The notes beneath the pieces are model-generated. The model did no database searches. It had not been told where the DNA came from and worked only from the letters and a program-made list of their open reading frames with translations. A DNA stretch of 64,000 nucleotides from Coix lacryma-jobi var. lacryma-jobi (Eukaryota > Streptophyta > Magnoliopsida > Poales > Poaceae): contig VDCT01000325.1 in assembly GCA_009763385.1 (NCBI GenBank), positions 682,001 through 746,000 of the forward strand, written 5' to 3'. The number at the start of each line of letters is the position of its first letter. Within the stretch, counting starts at the first letter, position 1. The translations under genes were made by a program, and so were the position numbers. This document shows positions 1-11,335 of the stretch, one piece after another.

Positions 1-143
1 ATGTCTACGATGTTGTGTTGAAGTTGTCTGAAAGTGAATTCTCAGAGCAAGTGTCACTTAGACTTTCTGTTATGCTAATATCAGTTAGTTGTTGATGTTT
101 TAGAAACATGTCGATAACTGATTTTGCTTTTTGTTATTTGTAG

Positions 144-1297
144 TGTTACAGTGATTGACTATGGACATGTCATTGTTAAGCTAAGTGCGCTTGGAAGTTC
201 TCTGAAACCAGATGGCAAGGTTAATTATTTTGTAGTCAATGCACTGTGCAAACTTCTATTCCATAAGAGACATCACAGGACCTCTTACAACCACTACTTC
301 TTCTCAAAAGTTGGGGTAAGTTAATTGTTGTTTGCCTCCGTGCTGCAATACATGCATGTGACCATGTGATTGAATCTGTTTCTTTAGGACTACTTGATTG
401 GAAATCATGGTCCTAACGACATTAAGGAACAAGTGCTTCGTGATAATGCTAAGAGGTGCTTTGAGGGTGCTTCTCGTGCTAGGCCTTTAGCAAATTCGAG
501 CTTGGTTAGTAACATATTTATTTCTGTTATTATTGTGGGCGTATTATTAGTATATGTCTTTGTGTTATGGTATTTCTTAATTTGGCAGCTTTACTTTCCA
601 ATTCTATTCCATGAGCGGTGGTATGTACTTGTTGTGCACATAAAAAGAAGGTTGTTTGTTATCTTGGATTCGTGGTCTGGAGTTGACTCAGATTTTCATA
701 GAGTTGTGGGAGATGAATTTGTAAGTAGGCATTCCCTTGTTTTTTGTGGAAGTCAAAAGATAGACATGTTGTGTAATACTTTTCATCAAACTTGTTTCAG
801 GTGAAAAATTTTGCCACACTTTGGAAAGATGTTGTTAAGATTGATATGGGCTTTCAGTCGTATTCTATCATCTTTGGAAATGTGCCTCAGCAATCTGAGA
901 AGTATGTTTCCTATTTTGTAACGTTTTTCGTATATATGCACATTATACATACTCACATGAAACTTGTTTTTTTTGCCTTTATATCTTGTTTCAGCTTTGA
1001 AAATGATAGTGGTGTATTTGCCATGAAGTATTTGGAACTGTGGGAACCAAATGTATCTCTGAATGATAAGTTTGCTGAGGCCGATATTCCTCACCTTCGC
1101 ATCAAGTATGTTAGTGAGATGATCTTTAACGAATTCAACTGCTCTGACGACGGTCGACGTAAAGTTATGGAATATGATGCTGAGGTAAACACTAGCAGAG
1201 CACTTACATTGTGTATTTGTGCCATCTGACATGTTGTAGTTATTTTGTTTTAATTATTTGTTTTCAGGTCTATGACAAGTACTACAAGACAACATGA
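144..1297 (+). CDS. Ulp1-like (C48) cysteine peptidase domain protein, 3' part, catalytic residues altered
   Basis: The C-terminal half of a Ulp1/SENP-family domain is split over six visible exons: about 144-315, 388-504, 589-720, 801-901, 995-1184 and 1268-1297, all with GT-AG borders and consistent phase. The gene starts upstream of the window. The family normally removes SUMO or related modifiers using a His-Asp-Cys triad. Here the segment that usually has His before Trp reads HERWYVLVVH, with Arg directly before the Trp. The Asp is kept in VILDSW. The usual NDCGVF motif reads NDSGVF, so the nucleophile Cys is Ser. The reading frame is still open, so loss of peptidase activity is inferred while the fold may be kept. 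Plant MULEs often carry such domains, and the transposase gene beyond its 3' end fits that. First-exon acceptor (144 or 152) is uncertain. Confidence 0.72.
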
Positions 1298-2753
1298 GCT
1301 TCACTGTAATTAGCTAGATAGGTTGTTTTTAATGGAACCTGTTCATGGATATGTGTATCGAACAATATATGAACAGACCCTATATAAATAGGTTGTTTTA
1401 AATTGTTTTGTTTATATGGCACAACTAAGGTGATAGGTGGGAGCATATACATGAAATCTACTAGAAGATAAGTTGACATTTGAGGATGCGCTAAATGGAG
1501 CTAAGGTAACTCTGATTTTGTCCTTGTCCCCTCATACAAAAAAAATGTCACTTGTGAGTTTGTGCTACACTGAAAAAATTGTTACTTGTTATGTTCTGTG
1601 CCAACATATTTTATCATTTTGTCTTTGATACCCTCTGTCCATGAAAGACATGAAACAATCATTTCGTATAATCTAAGTTAGCAAAAAAAATTTAACTTCG
1701 CCTATGGTGTGTGACCTATGTTTGTCCCATCATAGCAGGTCCCAAGCCCTGGTAAAGGAGGAGGGTTCAAAATTTTTGTTTTTCTGTTCTGATTTGTGTG
1801 ATTTGTGCTAGCTCAAACTAATTTTTTGTCCTTGTTGTTTCATACAAAAAATTGTCATTTGTTGTTTATTGTGATTTGTGATAGCACACACCACATCTCT
1901 GTTATTTTTGTTTCGTGGTGAGACAGAATTAATTTTTTATCCTTGTCCTTTCATAAAAAATATTGTTTGTTGAGGTTTCTGTGAGCAAAGACCACATCTT
2001 TCTTACATTTGATTTGTTCATCTTTTAGGATTAAGCAAAGACCGCATCTTTTAGGATTCATTTTTTATTTTGTGCATGATTTTATCACATTGTGTTATAT
2101 TGTGTTCACCACAAATCCTTGTAATTTCAGTTAATTAATTTCATATGGCAGCAAACCAGCAATTTTTTTATTTCGTGTGCCTGCTGTCTCTGCCGGCTGT
2201 CATAGTGCCATGCCATTGCCATTGCCATGTAGCTACTCCGTTAGATCAGAGACAGTACATTGTACATAAGGAAAGAAGTAGACACTACAGTGCATTGTTG
2301 GCATTGTTGCTGTGAACTTGCGTCTGAACCACCTATAATCTGTGCTAACTCAAACAAACTTTTTTTCTTTGTCCTCTGATATAAAGAATTGTTATTTGTG
2401 GATCTGTCACTGTTGTTATCTTAATTTTAAGTGTGACTTTGGCAAGGGCATGTTTACAAATGAGCTAGTGAGATCTGTTTTAGGCTTAACCACACTACTG
2501 TACGTTTTATAAGGTACTGCAACTGATGAAATTGTTGATTTATAGTTGATAAATGTCCAGACATCTAACACATATGCATTCAGTTCATTAATTGCAAAAT
2601 TTGGTAATATAAATTGTCACACATTGATACTGCAATTTTAGTTTTCATAAATTGCAATTATATGTATGTTCATAATTTAAAATACTGATCCTACTATAAT
2701 TCTCATTACATAATATCCATAAATATTTTGATTGTACTGCAGCACTATTGTCT
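1298..2753. other. AT-rich spacer between convergent MULE genes
   Basis: This 1.46-kb interval contains 3' UTR-like AT-rich sequence with repeated phrases such as TTTGTCCTTGT and CATACAAAAA at about 1510-1560 and 1825-1855, suggesting old internal duplication. I see no open reading frame or RNA gene in it. Confidence 0.5.
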
Positions 2754-5700
2754 TCATGTAGATGTCCCTGCTGTCTTTTGTGTTTGGCTTGTAGCTTTTG
2801 TAGTTTCCTTTCTTTTCTTCCTTTGAGGTTTTATAGGAGATCCTCCTATAAAAAAGATATAATTTGTTGTTATAATATATAGTTTTGTAGTTAAATTATA
2901 GTCATATATTATGTATTCTTGAAAATAAATTGTTGTACATGTAGTATTACCTGCACTTTCAGTGTCATTAGCCTTCTTATTTTTGTTTCGTTCTGCAGCT
3001 GCTTTCTTTCTCTCTTCAGCAACTTTCTTCCTCTCTTCAGTAGCTTTCTTCCTCTCTTCAGTAGCTTTCCTCTTTTCTTGTGCTGCTATTCTCTTCTTCT
3101 CTTTCTCTTCCTCTTTTTTTCTCAAGTCCTCCAAGAATGTTTTGAATCTCTTAGGTTTAGCTGGTCTTCCCTGTCTCTTAACCACTTCTGGTGCCTCTAT
3201 GTCTGTATTTGTTTCTTGTTCTGTCTGTGCTGCAGGCATACTATGTCTTTCTTCATCTCCTGGTGGTGCAGAGCTCTGTCCATCCTCAGTAGCTTGATTG
3301 TGATTGCCCTCTTGTGTTGATTGCTCATTGGCTAGTATTATATCTAGATTCTTGTCAAGCTTGTCTAAATGGGTCATTAGGTACTGCATAGCATTTTCAC
3401 TTTTGGATCCTTTATCATTGATGATTGCTGATTTTCTAGATAGCACATTGTACCTAAGCAAAGAACTAGTTGTGAGGCTTTCTTGATGATCATTTCTAAC
3501 AATTATGTTTGCACTCTTCTTTCTCCATCTATGTGTAATGTACTTTTCTGGAATTCTGCTTATCTCCTTCTCAATGATTATCTTTAGGATGTGGGAGCAA
3601 AGGATGCCATCTTTGCTGAACTTTGCGCAAATGCAGGAAAACTCTTCTTTGTCTTCTGTTAGGTCAGTGTTTACTGTGTACCTCCTGACTCTGTGCACTT
3701 TCTGAATCTGGTTGCTCTTTGCCCACACCTTAAATCTTTTTCCTTGTTCTGTCTCCTGGTAGCTTAGTCTAGCTGTTGCCTTTAGCTGAATCTGGAACTT
3801 CCTGAATATAGCTCTATTGTATAACTCTGCTGCTTGCATCTCTATTGTGTATCCAAAAATGTATTCCTTTGGTGTTTTCTCATTGCTGTAGCAGTCCTCT
3901 TGCTGTTCATTTCTGTTGATAGTCTCTATCAAGCGGTCGTACTCTGTTATGAACTTCATAAAATTGTATGTAGGGCCAACGTTGTTTTTCATCCTCGAGT
4001 TTAGCGACTCGCTTCTTGAAGTTGTATGAATGAATGGGAAGAAGTCATTCTTGTAATACACTGGAATGAATCTATGCCTCATCTCCCACATCTTTGTTAT
4101 GTAGTTGTTCCTCTCAAGCTGTCTGTCTCTGATCAACTGAACCCAATCTCTTTCAAAATCTTCTATTGTGAGGCTGTTGTTAATGATGTCCTCAAAATCT
4201 TCATATAGGCCCTTGTTAACCTTGGCTGCAAAAATTTTAGCATTCTTGCTGTAACACTTTGTCTTGATGTGAAAGAGGCAGTTCCTGTGCCTTGTGCCCA
4301 GAAAAACCACCTCAATTGCAGTTCTCATAGCTTTGTCCTGGTCTGTGATTATGGTTTGTGGGTGTTTCCCACCCATTGCCTCTAAGAAAGTCTCAAATAC
4401 CCACTGGAATGTCTCAATAGTTTGATCATGTAGGAATGCGCAGGCAAATAGACAGCTCTGTGCGTGACCTGTAATTCCAACAAATAGAGCAAACTGCAAG
4501 TTATACCGGTTTGTCATGAAGGTTGTGTCGAAGCTGACACATTCACCAAATTCCTGATAATACTTGATTGAGCAAGCATCTGCCCAAAATAGGTTGGTAA
4601 CCCTTTTGTCGTCATCAAACTGGAACTTGTAGAAGAATGCCCCATCCTCTTTCTGCCTTCTTGTGAAATAGTCCATAACATTTGCCATGTCTGATTTCTT
4701 TAACTCTGAGTTGATCTTTGTTCTATAATTGGCAATGTCCTTTTTCTTCATCGGCAGTGTTGCGACGCCTCCTCTTAGGAATGATAGGATACTGACCATC
4801 TGCCTGGTTGGTATGTTGTTTGCATTTAGTGTCCTTATTAGCATCTTCTCCATATCTGTCATGTATTTACGACCTGAGAAGAGCATATCTCTGTCTCCTG
4901 GCCTCAATTCATGGTTGTGGTCAAGATCTAGTTTTACAACCACCCACTTTCCTCCTTCATACTCTTCTTTGGCCAACATTACACAAGGGCAATCTGTTTT
5001 GTTGTGGATATTAGTATTTCTTTTTTGTACAGGCTTTTTTCCAATTTGCTTTTCTACATCAGCCTCTTCTTGCTCAATGGATTTAGATTTCTTTGGTTTT
5101 CCTACTCTTGTGCACTTCATTTCAACCTTGACAATTTCCTGGTTTCTCTTCCTGCTAGTTGTTCGTGTGGCGTGTGTGATTGCTACCCTGAAACCAGCAA
5201 GGAATGCGTAAAAGCTGAATACATACTGTGCATCCTCCTTACTGTTAAATTTCTGATGGAGCTGTGGGGTGTATAAGCTATCAACTGAAGCATTGTTTCC
5301 TTCTGACGCAGCAACCTCCTCTATCAAGAGAAATTCATCAATTTTTTTCTCTGTTAGTACTTCATTCGTATCGTCATTTGCTGCTTGATTGCCATTGCCA
5401 TTTCCAGTTTCATCCGTAAGACCTGATGCAACCTCTGTACTTGCTATGCTTGTGCATTCATTCTGCTGAAGCCATTTTCTGATATTGAGTTTTGTGCCTG
5501 TAAATAGATTACTAGTTCGTGTGAGCCATTGTTATTCTGACATAAATAGATTACAATATCATAAATATTGATGCCTCTGAATACAAGAGATTGTGACATG
5601 TTTACTTTGAAATTGATGTATTACCTCGCCATAGCTGATGTTGTTGAACAAATGTTTTTGCCAGTCTGTGTATTCTTCGTCAGACATGTCATCCTCATTG

Positions 5701-6517
5701 ACGCTTGGCAGTTGTCTATCGTTCTCATCACCATAATCCTGTGTTGCGCAAAGGTAAGTTTATTATTTTGGTTTCTAGAGAGCAGTACAGTGAGGAGTAA
5801 AATTATTGAGTTGTCTTTGTACCTGGTATGCTAGTGTTGAGTCCGTTTGTGTGCAATAATTTTCTGTTCCAAATGTTTCATCAAGAGCATTTGTGTCATT
5901 TGATAGTAGCATCTGTGTCAAGGGTCCTGTTATACCTTGTTGTACCTGCATAGTCTTTAATTACATCATTTATTATCTGCCCTTTATTATACTTGTATGA
6001 AATTATAACTACAGTTACTTTATTTTGTAATTTATAACAGTTGAGGAGGTAATTGTTTACCTGCGTTGGAAGTCTTTGTGTCGCATCATTTTCTTCTTGT
6101 GAACTCAGGATTTGTTCATAAATGAGGTCAGTGTATCCTCCCTGCAATGAATTTGAAAATAGCTCAGATCTCAAACATTTTATCTTGAAATTTATTCAAT
6201 CTATGTAGGCTTTTTAATGATCAATGTTGAAATGAGACTTGAGGTTCTGATTTGCTCACCCTCTTGATTGTCAATGTGTTTGAAGGGCCAGCTATTGATC
6301 CGGTCAGTAGTGATGTAGGAAAAGTAGTGTTGCTACTGCTTGGATTTGCTTCATAGAAACCAGGGTTACCAAAATATGTAGGTTGATTCAATACCATCAT
6401 AGGGTTGCCAAAATGATTGTTCTGGTCTGATTGGAACATGTTTAGCAAATCTTGCTGCCATTTATGCATCCCTTCTGGTGTGCTGAAATCATAATTTGGT
6501 GTTGATTGGCCATCCAT
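2754..6517 (-). CDS. FAR1/FHY3-type MULE transposase
   Basis: I read six exons: complement of 2754-2845, 2951-5497, 5606-5738, 5823-5945, 6061-6141 and 6260-6517, giving 3234 nt and about 1077 residues with no frame break. The ATG at 6517 opens MDGQSTPNYDFS; an upstream acceptor suggests a 5' UTR exon. The N-terminal third is acidic and Gln/Asn-rich. A FAR1 DNA-binding domain follows (QKFNSKEDAQYVFSFYAF to LDHNHEL, with CPCVM between). The MULE transposase core has SFDTTF and ITDQDKAM, supplying two DDE aspartates. A SWIM zinc finger (CICAKF...CSHILKI) comes next. The C-terminus is a repeated charged stretch (ERKKA-type), probably coiled coil, then a Lys/Arg-rich tail. Domesticated FAR1-related host genes share these domains, but the Ulp1 neighbour favours an active-type transposon gene. 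The junction of exons 4 and 5 uses donor GTAAAC and is my least certain border. Confidence 0.85.
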
Positions 6518-7660
6518 ATTTCGAATTGGTACCTGAAAACATAATAAATGCATAAGATATACATGGATTAGTCTTTGAATGTTTTGTCACTTGTAAATCT
6601 GTCATCTGTCAATATAGAATGTATTCACCCAGGTTATGTAATAACCCAGCAAGCAGCTATACTTGATGCAACTATGAGTTAAAAAAATTGCAATAGATAA
6701 TACTATGAATTGCATTTACTTGGCACTGCAATTTTAGATCTCTTGATATGCAATTTTATTTCAGGGCAATATATAGTTTTCCCTAATTGTTGTGCAGTAG
6801 TAATTGTGTCTACAAATTATTGGTCCTGCAGTGATTGTTAACTTTTTGTCATTGCAGTTAAGGGAATCATCAGTTTTACAGTGAAGTGGTTCAAGTTACC
6901 TTGATGGCTTCAATAACCTACAGGTAAATTGGCTTAATCTGTCAGTAACAGGTGTCAACTAGGCATACTGCTGAGTTCCTTGATAAAATTAAAAATCAGA
7001 CAATGAATTGTAATCCATTATGTTATAAATTGCATGAAATTTGAACTGCAATTGTAGATTTCAGAACATGCAAACATGAAAACATCGGCTATAGTTTGTT
7101 TGCAGTTTTGTTATTCTCTCTGATGAACTGATCGTTTCTGATAAAGAAATGTGTAATTGAGGAAACAAGTTAACAGAGGTTGATTGAAATCGAGGAATCA
7201 GTTGATCTTAATGAAGGATGCATGGAAATTATTTAGTGCTGACCTTGGATGATCTTGAGGTAACTTCTTCTTCCTTATCTTTGTTGATTTCTTCTGGATT
7301 CGCCTGCTTTGATCTAGGGTTTTCTCCCCCTTTGCCCTTCTTGGGTCGAGCACTGCTCACCCCAGAACAGATCGGGGGATCTGTTCCTTCTTTCTTGTTT
7401 CTCAAGTTGGTCTTATATAGGACCAATTAGCTGTTGGGCTGAGTAGTTGTTGTAGTATATGACATGGGCCTTTCATTATGGTCAGGTTTGATGGGCTGGA
7501 AGAATTGGACAAGTAACAAATAGAATAGCCGGGCCTTCTAGACAGATTCTGGGCTTTTTTATAACAGAGGGGCCCAAAACGAGTTCAAATACAACTCCTA
7601 GTACAAATACAATTACAACTTGTACATATACATATTTGTGTGCTAGTTGGCTACAAAACA
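6518..7660. other. 5' flank of the MULE transposase, no coding signal
   Basis: AT-rich sequence upstream of the transposase start. It probably holds its promoter and a non-coding first exon near 6534 upward. Two short overlapping open frames at 7218-7430 are not protein-like. No clear TATA position can be assigned because the transcription start is unknown. Confidence 0.4.
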
Positions 7661-7887
7661 CACGGTTTTATTGTTTGTGGTAGCCTGGGAAAAAAATCGT
7701 GTGTAACAGAGAGGAATAGCACATGAATTCGGAATTGATGGTGCTAGTTGCTTTTGCTGCCAGGCTGGGAAAATTCGTGTGCTACATCAGCCTAAAACAC
7801 ACGAATTGTGGTCAGGTTGTCATTCGTGTGTTTTTCTATACGAAAACACTCGAGTGTTGGTAGCCCCTAAAACACTCGAGTTTCAAC

Positions 7888-7990
7888 TAGACAGGCCCTT
7901 ATTTTTTTTATCTATATTTACTGCTCCATGCATGTGACCAAAAATTTATGTGATTAAGAGAGTGTGTGTAAAAAGTTGGAAGTTGGAAGG
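7888..7990. mobile_element. Truncated MITE remnant
   Basis: The stretch has the subterminal phrase TATTTACTGCTCCATGCATG, which recurs in nearly identical form in the full-length MITEs at 59778, 60518 and 61737. Only one half is present, so this is a broken copy joined to the presumed MULE end. Confidence 0.45.
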
Positions 7991-8129
7991 AATCTAAAGG
8001 CCCAATTAAAATAGGATAGGCCGTGAGCACTGCGCGGCTAGTACGTGTACGTGGCAGGTCTCATCGACTGCCACTGGGGCTTCTGAAGATTCTGACATGT
8101 TCGCTGAATGGTGATTTGTTTTTTTCTCT

Positions 8130-8355
8130 TTTGGTAAGGCCATGGTGATTTTTTTTTGAAAAAGTTATTATAGCACTTTCGTTGTTATTTGATAAACATT
8201 GTTCAGGCTTAAAAGATTCGTCTCGACATTTACATAATAAAAATACAGTTAATTATTTTTTTACTTAAAGTTAATGTCTTATGTATGCGTCTAAAGATTC
8301 GATGTGATGAGTATTGCGCAAATTTTTTTTGAGGAATTTGGGGGAACTGAACGTG
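8130..8355. mobile_element. Partial Tourist-like MITE
   Basis: The sequence follows the 59778-60007 element closely: AGCACTTTCGTTGTTATTTG, then TTAAAAGATTCGTCTCGACA, then CGATGTGATGAGTATTGCGC. The ends are degraded and no target duplication is visible. Confidence 0.5.
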
Positions 8356-9469
8356 AGGATCCGGTGGCCGGTGTATACCAATGTACAGTACACATGGATT
8401 GCATTGCGTGCGTCTTCGTCTTTGGCCGTGTAGTGTACTACACGTGGACCGATTGATTTGGCACGCCCTTCAGTTCCAAGGCCACCGTGTTCCGGAGCTT
8501 TCCATGCTCGAGATGAACTCAGAGCTGTGGGAGCCAGAACGCGAACGCGCGGCCTGAACGGACCAACAGCTGATGAGGTGGATGCAGGAAGACATGACTG
8601 GCTGAGCAACCTTTTGTCTGTTCGCGAACCGGAAGACGTGACTGGCTGAGCAACCAATGCCTGATCGTCCGGCGCTGCGCCCTAGCTCGTGTTCACTCAC
8701 GGTCAGTCGGTCACGGATGGGCTCGACTCATCACGGGCGCCTGCTGCCGCGCCTGCCGGATTGCATTGGCCCGACCGATTCGTCCCTGTCGCGCCTGCGT
8801 TGCCTCTGCTGTGCAGTTGCTGCGGCGTCGTCTTCTCCCTTGGGAACGTTCTAGAATCCAGAACACATACATGGATCTTTTCTTTCTTCTTTCTTTCCAA
8901 CGTCACGCGGCGTACGCAGCAGTGCTGGCTGCTGCAAGCACGTGACGCTTAGCGACGCCATGGTTGCCAACTTGCCACAGGGCTCCGTAGGCTACACCAA
9001 AACAGCTTTCGAGCGCGCACACGATTTGCGCAGCAAACCTGGGGCGCGCGACGAACAGGCGCTGCTCAGCGCAGGCCGGCCACTGGAGTCTGGGACTGCG
9101 CATTGCCAGTTGCCACTGCCCGGAGCCGCCTGTCCCCTTCCTCCCAATCCTCCGGCGGTGTGGAGCGGGGCGGCAGAGAATAATGGACGGACACGGCGTT
9201 GCCACTTGGAGTCTGGAGAGATTGAGGAAACGCTGGCACAGTAATAGTATGTTTTAGTATTTTATCTTTAGCTATCATAGATTTAAAATTAATAATATTT
9301 ATAATATTAAATAAATATCATTAGATTAGCTACGAAATGTATTTTAAAAATAAATTTATTTAGACTCGTGAATATAAATATTATTTACTAGAAACTCAAT
9401 TAAATATGAATCATTTAACTTAACATGTACTCCGTAACTCATAGCTGTGTTCTTTTGTCTACGGAGGTA
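8356..9469. other. GC-rich intergenic stretch without a credible gene
   Basis: Moderately GC-rich sequence with short open frames on both strands, none protein-like. A direct repeat of about 24 bp (8588-8611 and 8632-8655, one mismatch, core GACTGGCTGAGCAACC) is present. From 9240 on the sequence is AT-rich and holds degenerate MITE-like phrases. Confidence 0.4.
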
Positions 9470-9729
9470 CTCCCTCCGTCCCAAGATATAAGGCGCGATT
9501 TGACTTGGCACGATCTTCAAAAATATATTATGACCTATAATTTCTCTTATAATATATAATTTATAGAAGTAAAAGTTTGATCATTAGAAAGTATTTCTAA
9601 ATACAAATATAATACAATTACTTTTGTAGTATAAGTTTTTCATATGATTAGACTAATTCTTCGTCAAAGATAAGAAAGTTTGAATTTTGAAATACGTGCG
9701 CGTCTTATATCTTGGGACGGATGGAGCAG
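9470..9729. mobile_element. Stowaway-like MITE
   Basis: The element has inverted ends CTCCCTCCGTCCCAAGATAT on the left and ATATCTTGGGACGG near the right end, and is flanked by TA on both sides (9468-9469 and 9730-9731). Length (260 bp), AT-rich interior and TA duplication fit the Stowaway/mariner class. Confidence 0.8.
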
Positions 9730-9849
9730 TACGTGATTTGGCACTGATGGGTCCTTTTTATCAGCCAGCAACGCGAGCTGATTTCTGAGTGCTGTATGGT
9801 GGCTCCCACGTACTACATGGTGCTAATAAAGCATGCTATGTTACGGTGT

Positions 9850-9975
9850 TAGCTAGGGGGGTGTTTAGTTCCCCCACTCAAAAAAATTTACTTATCACAT
9901 CGAATGTTTTACACATGCATTAAGTATTAAAGGTAGACTAAAAAATAACTAATTACATGGATTGCGATAACTACC
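9850..9975. mobile_element. Left half of a Tourist-like MITE
   Basis: Starts GGGGTGTTTAGTTCCCCCAC and contains ACATCGAATGTTTTACACAT and TAACTAATTACATGG, as in the related MITEs downstream, then stops abruptly. The right half is missing. Confidence 0.5.
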
Positions 9976-10026
9976 TCCTCCTTCTCCGTTGGGAGCGCGC
10001 CTGTTATATAGTACACTCTGTCCTAA

Positions 10027-10302
10027 GGTCAGTCTCAGTGTAAGTTTCATTCACATTTAATAAGTTGTTATGTGGTTATTTTTTTTATAATATGACATTA
10101 TATTTAAGAAGAGAGAAAAAATGAGTGTCATGGGGATGACACTCTCTTGACACAAATATTAACTCATAATGAGTTATGGAATTAAATGTCTATGAAACTC
10201 TAGGATGAAACTATAATCGTCCATACATATAGTTTTATTGTATTTTGTTTGATGTGACAATTTTGAAAACCGAGAAATGAAACCCTTGATTAAAGACTGG
10301 TC
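10027..10302. mobile_element. Tourist-like MITE with TAA target duplication
   Basis: Ends are GGTCAGTCTCAGTGTAAG and, reverse-complemented, GACCAGTCTTTAATC. TAA flanks both sides (10024-10026 and 10303-10305). The size of 276 bp, AT-rich interior and 3-bp TWA duplication fit PIF/Harbinger-derived MITEs. Confidence 0.75.
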
Positions 10303-10399
10303 TAAGAAAACGTTGCACTTGCATCCCCAGCGAGCACGCACAGACCTTGGTCAATTTCTTCGTCTCCATAGGACTAGCATTTTTTTTTTGATAAAACTA

Positions 10400-10731
10400 T
10401 AGCGTAAAAAGTTTTTTGCGCGTCACATCAAATGTTCCAGCACTCATTTAGCCTATAAAAAATAAACTAATAAGGAAACAAATACATATTCCGCTTGAAA
10501 AACGGTTGACAAATTTATTTAGAATAATTAATCTATTATTATCACATGTTTACTGTATCACAACATTATTAAAATATAAACTTATTAGGTTTAAAAAATC
10601 GTCTCGCAAATTACACACAATCTATATAATAAGTTACTTTTTAGTCTATGTTTAGTGTTTCATGTATGTGTCCAAACATTTGATGGGATAGGTGAAATGT
10701 TTTTGTGGTGGGAAGTAAATAGGGCCTTGCG
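10400..10731. mobile_element. Tourist-like MITE, degraded left end
   Basis: The interior matches sibling elements (GCGCGTCACATCAAATGTTC, AGTCTATGTTTAGTGTTTCA) and the right end is AAGTAAATAGGGCCTTG. The left terminus is degenerate, so the boundary is approximate and no duplication is claimed. Confidence 0.55.
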
Positions 10732-11335
10732 GTACAGTAAGACCAGACATTCCAACCTATCAAAGAAAAAAGACCAGACATTCCAAAGCGCGACATATGG
10801 GCTTTCGTCGTTGATACGTACATGGTCCAATCAAAATTCCCAGCCCACAAACAATGGAACCCAGCCCAGACTCACCGTTATCTGCCTAGGGCCCGACCGC
10901 CCGAGGCATCAGGAATCCAGGATTCAGGTGCTTGACCGCTTGCTGCCATGATTGAACCGAACGCGATCGTCATGGCATGAAGCAGTACACGTGAGTGTTG
11001 ACTTCCTCAGCCACGCTCTGCCGGCAATCGTCAAAATCGCATCCAATCGAGCATGCATATACAGGACGCAGGTTCAAATTCACATTCGCGAAAATAAAAA
11101 ATAAAAAAAGAATGTAGTGGTTAATTCGATGGGCTGAATTTTGAACTCCGCGGTGGACAAAATACATGCGTGCCGCCACCGTGCCACACCCTACACGTTC
11201 CAGGTTCCATTCAGATTCAGCTGCGTGCAAACCGTGCAACAAACCGCCCACGCACACCCAAAAAAACGTTACACTTGCACCCCCACCGAACACACACACA
11301 CACATAGGTCAGTTTCATCTCCACTGAACTAGTGG

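Larger units (their letters stand above)
1..7890. mobile_element. Right part of a large MULE (Mutator-like) element carrying Ulp1-like and FAR1-type transposase genes
   Basis: A Ulp1-type peptidase gene (+, ending at 1297) and a FAR1/MULE transposase gene (-, 6517 to 2754) converge tail to tail, an arrangement known from Ulp1-carrying plant MULEs. The left end is outside the window, so no TIR pair can be shown. The right end is inferred: 7660-7890 contains repeated ACACACGAATT / AATTCGTGTG motifs in both orientations and then changes abruptly to MITE-like sequence. The gene calls are firm; the right boundary is a guess. Confidence 0.6.

Noticed and set aside
2919..3320. Plus-strand open frames opposite the MULE transposase
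   Set aside because: Antisense of the repeated ERKKA-type region; Phe/Leu/Ser-rich shadow frames.
8271..9278. Overlapping GC-rich open frames on both strands
   Set aside because: All short, mutually overlapping and without recognisable protein features; no splice sites support joining them.
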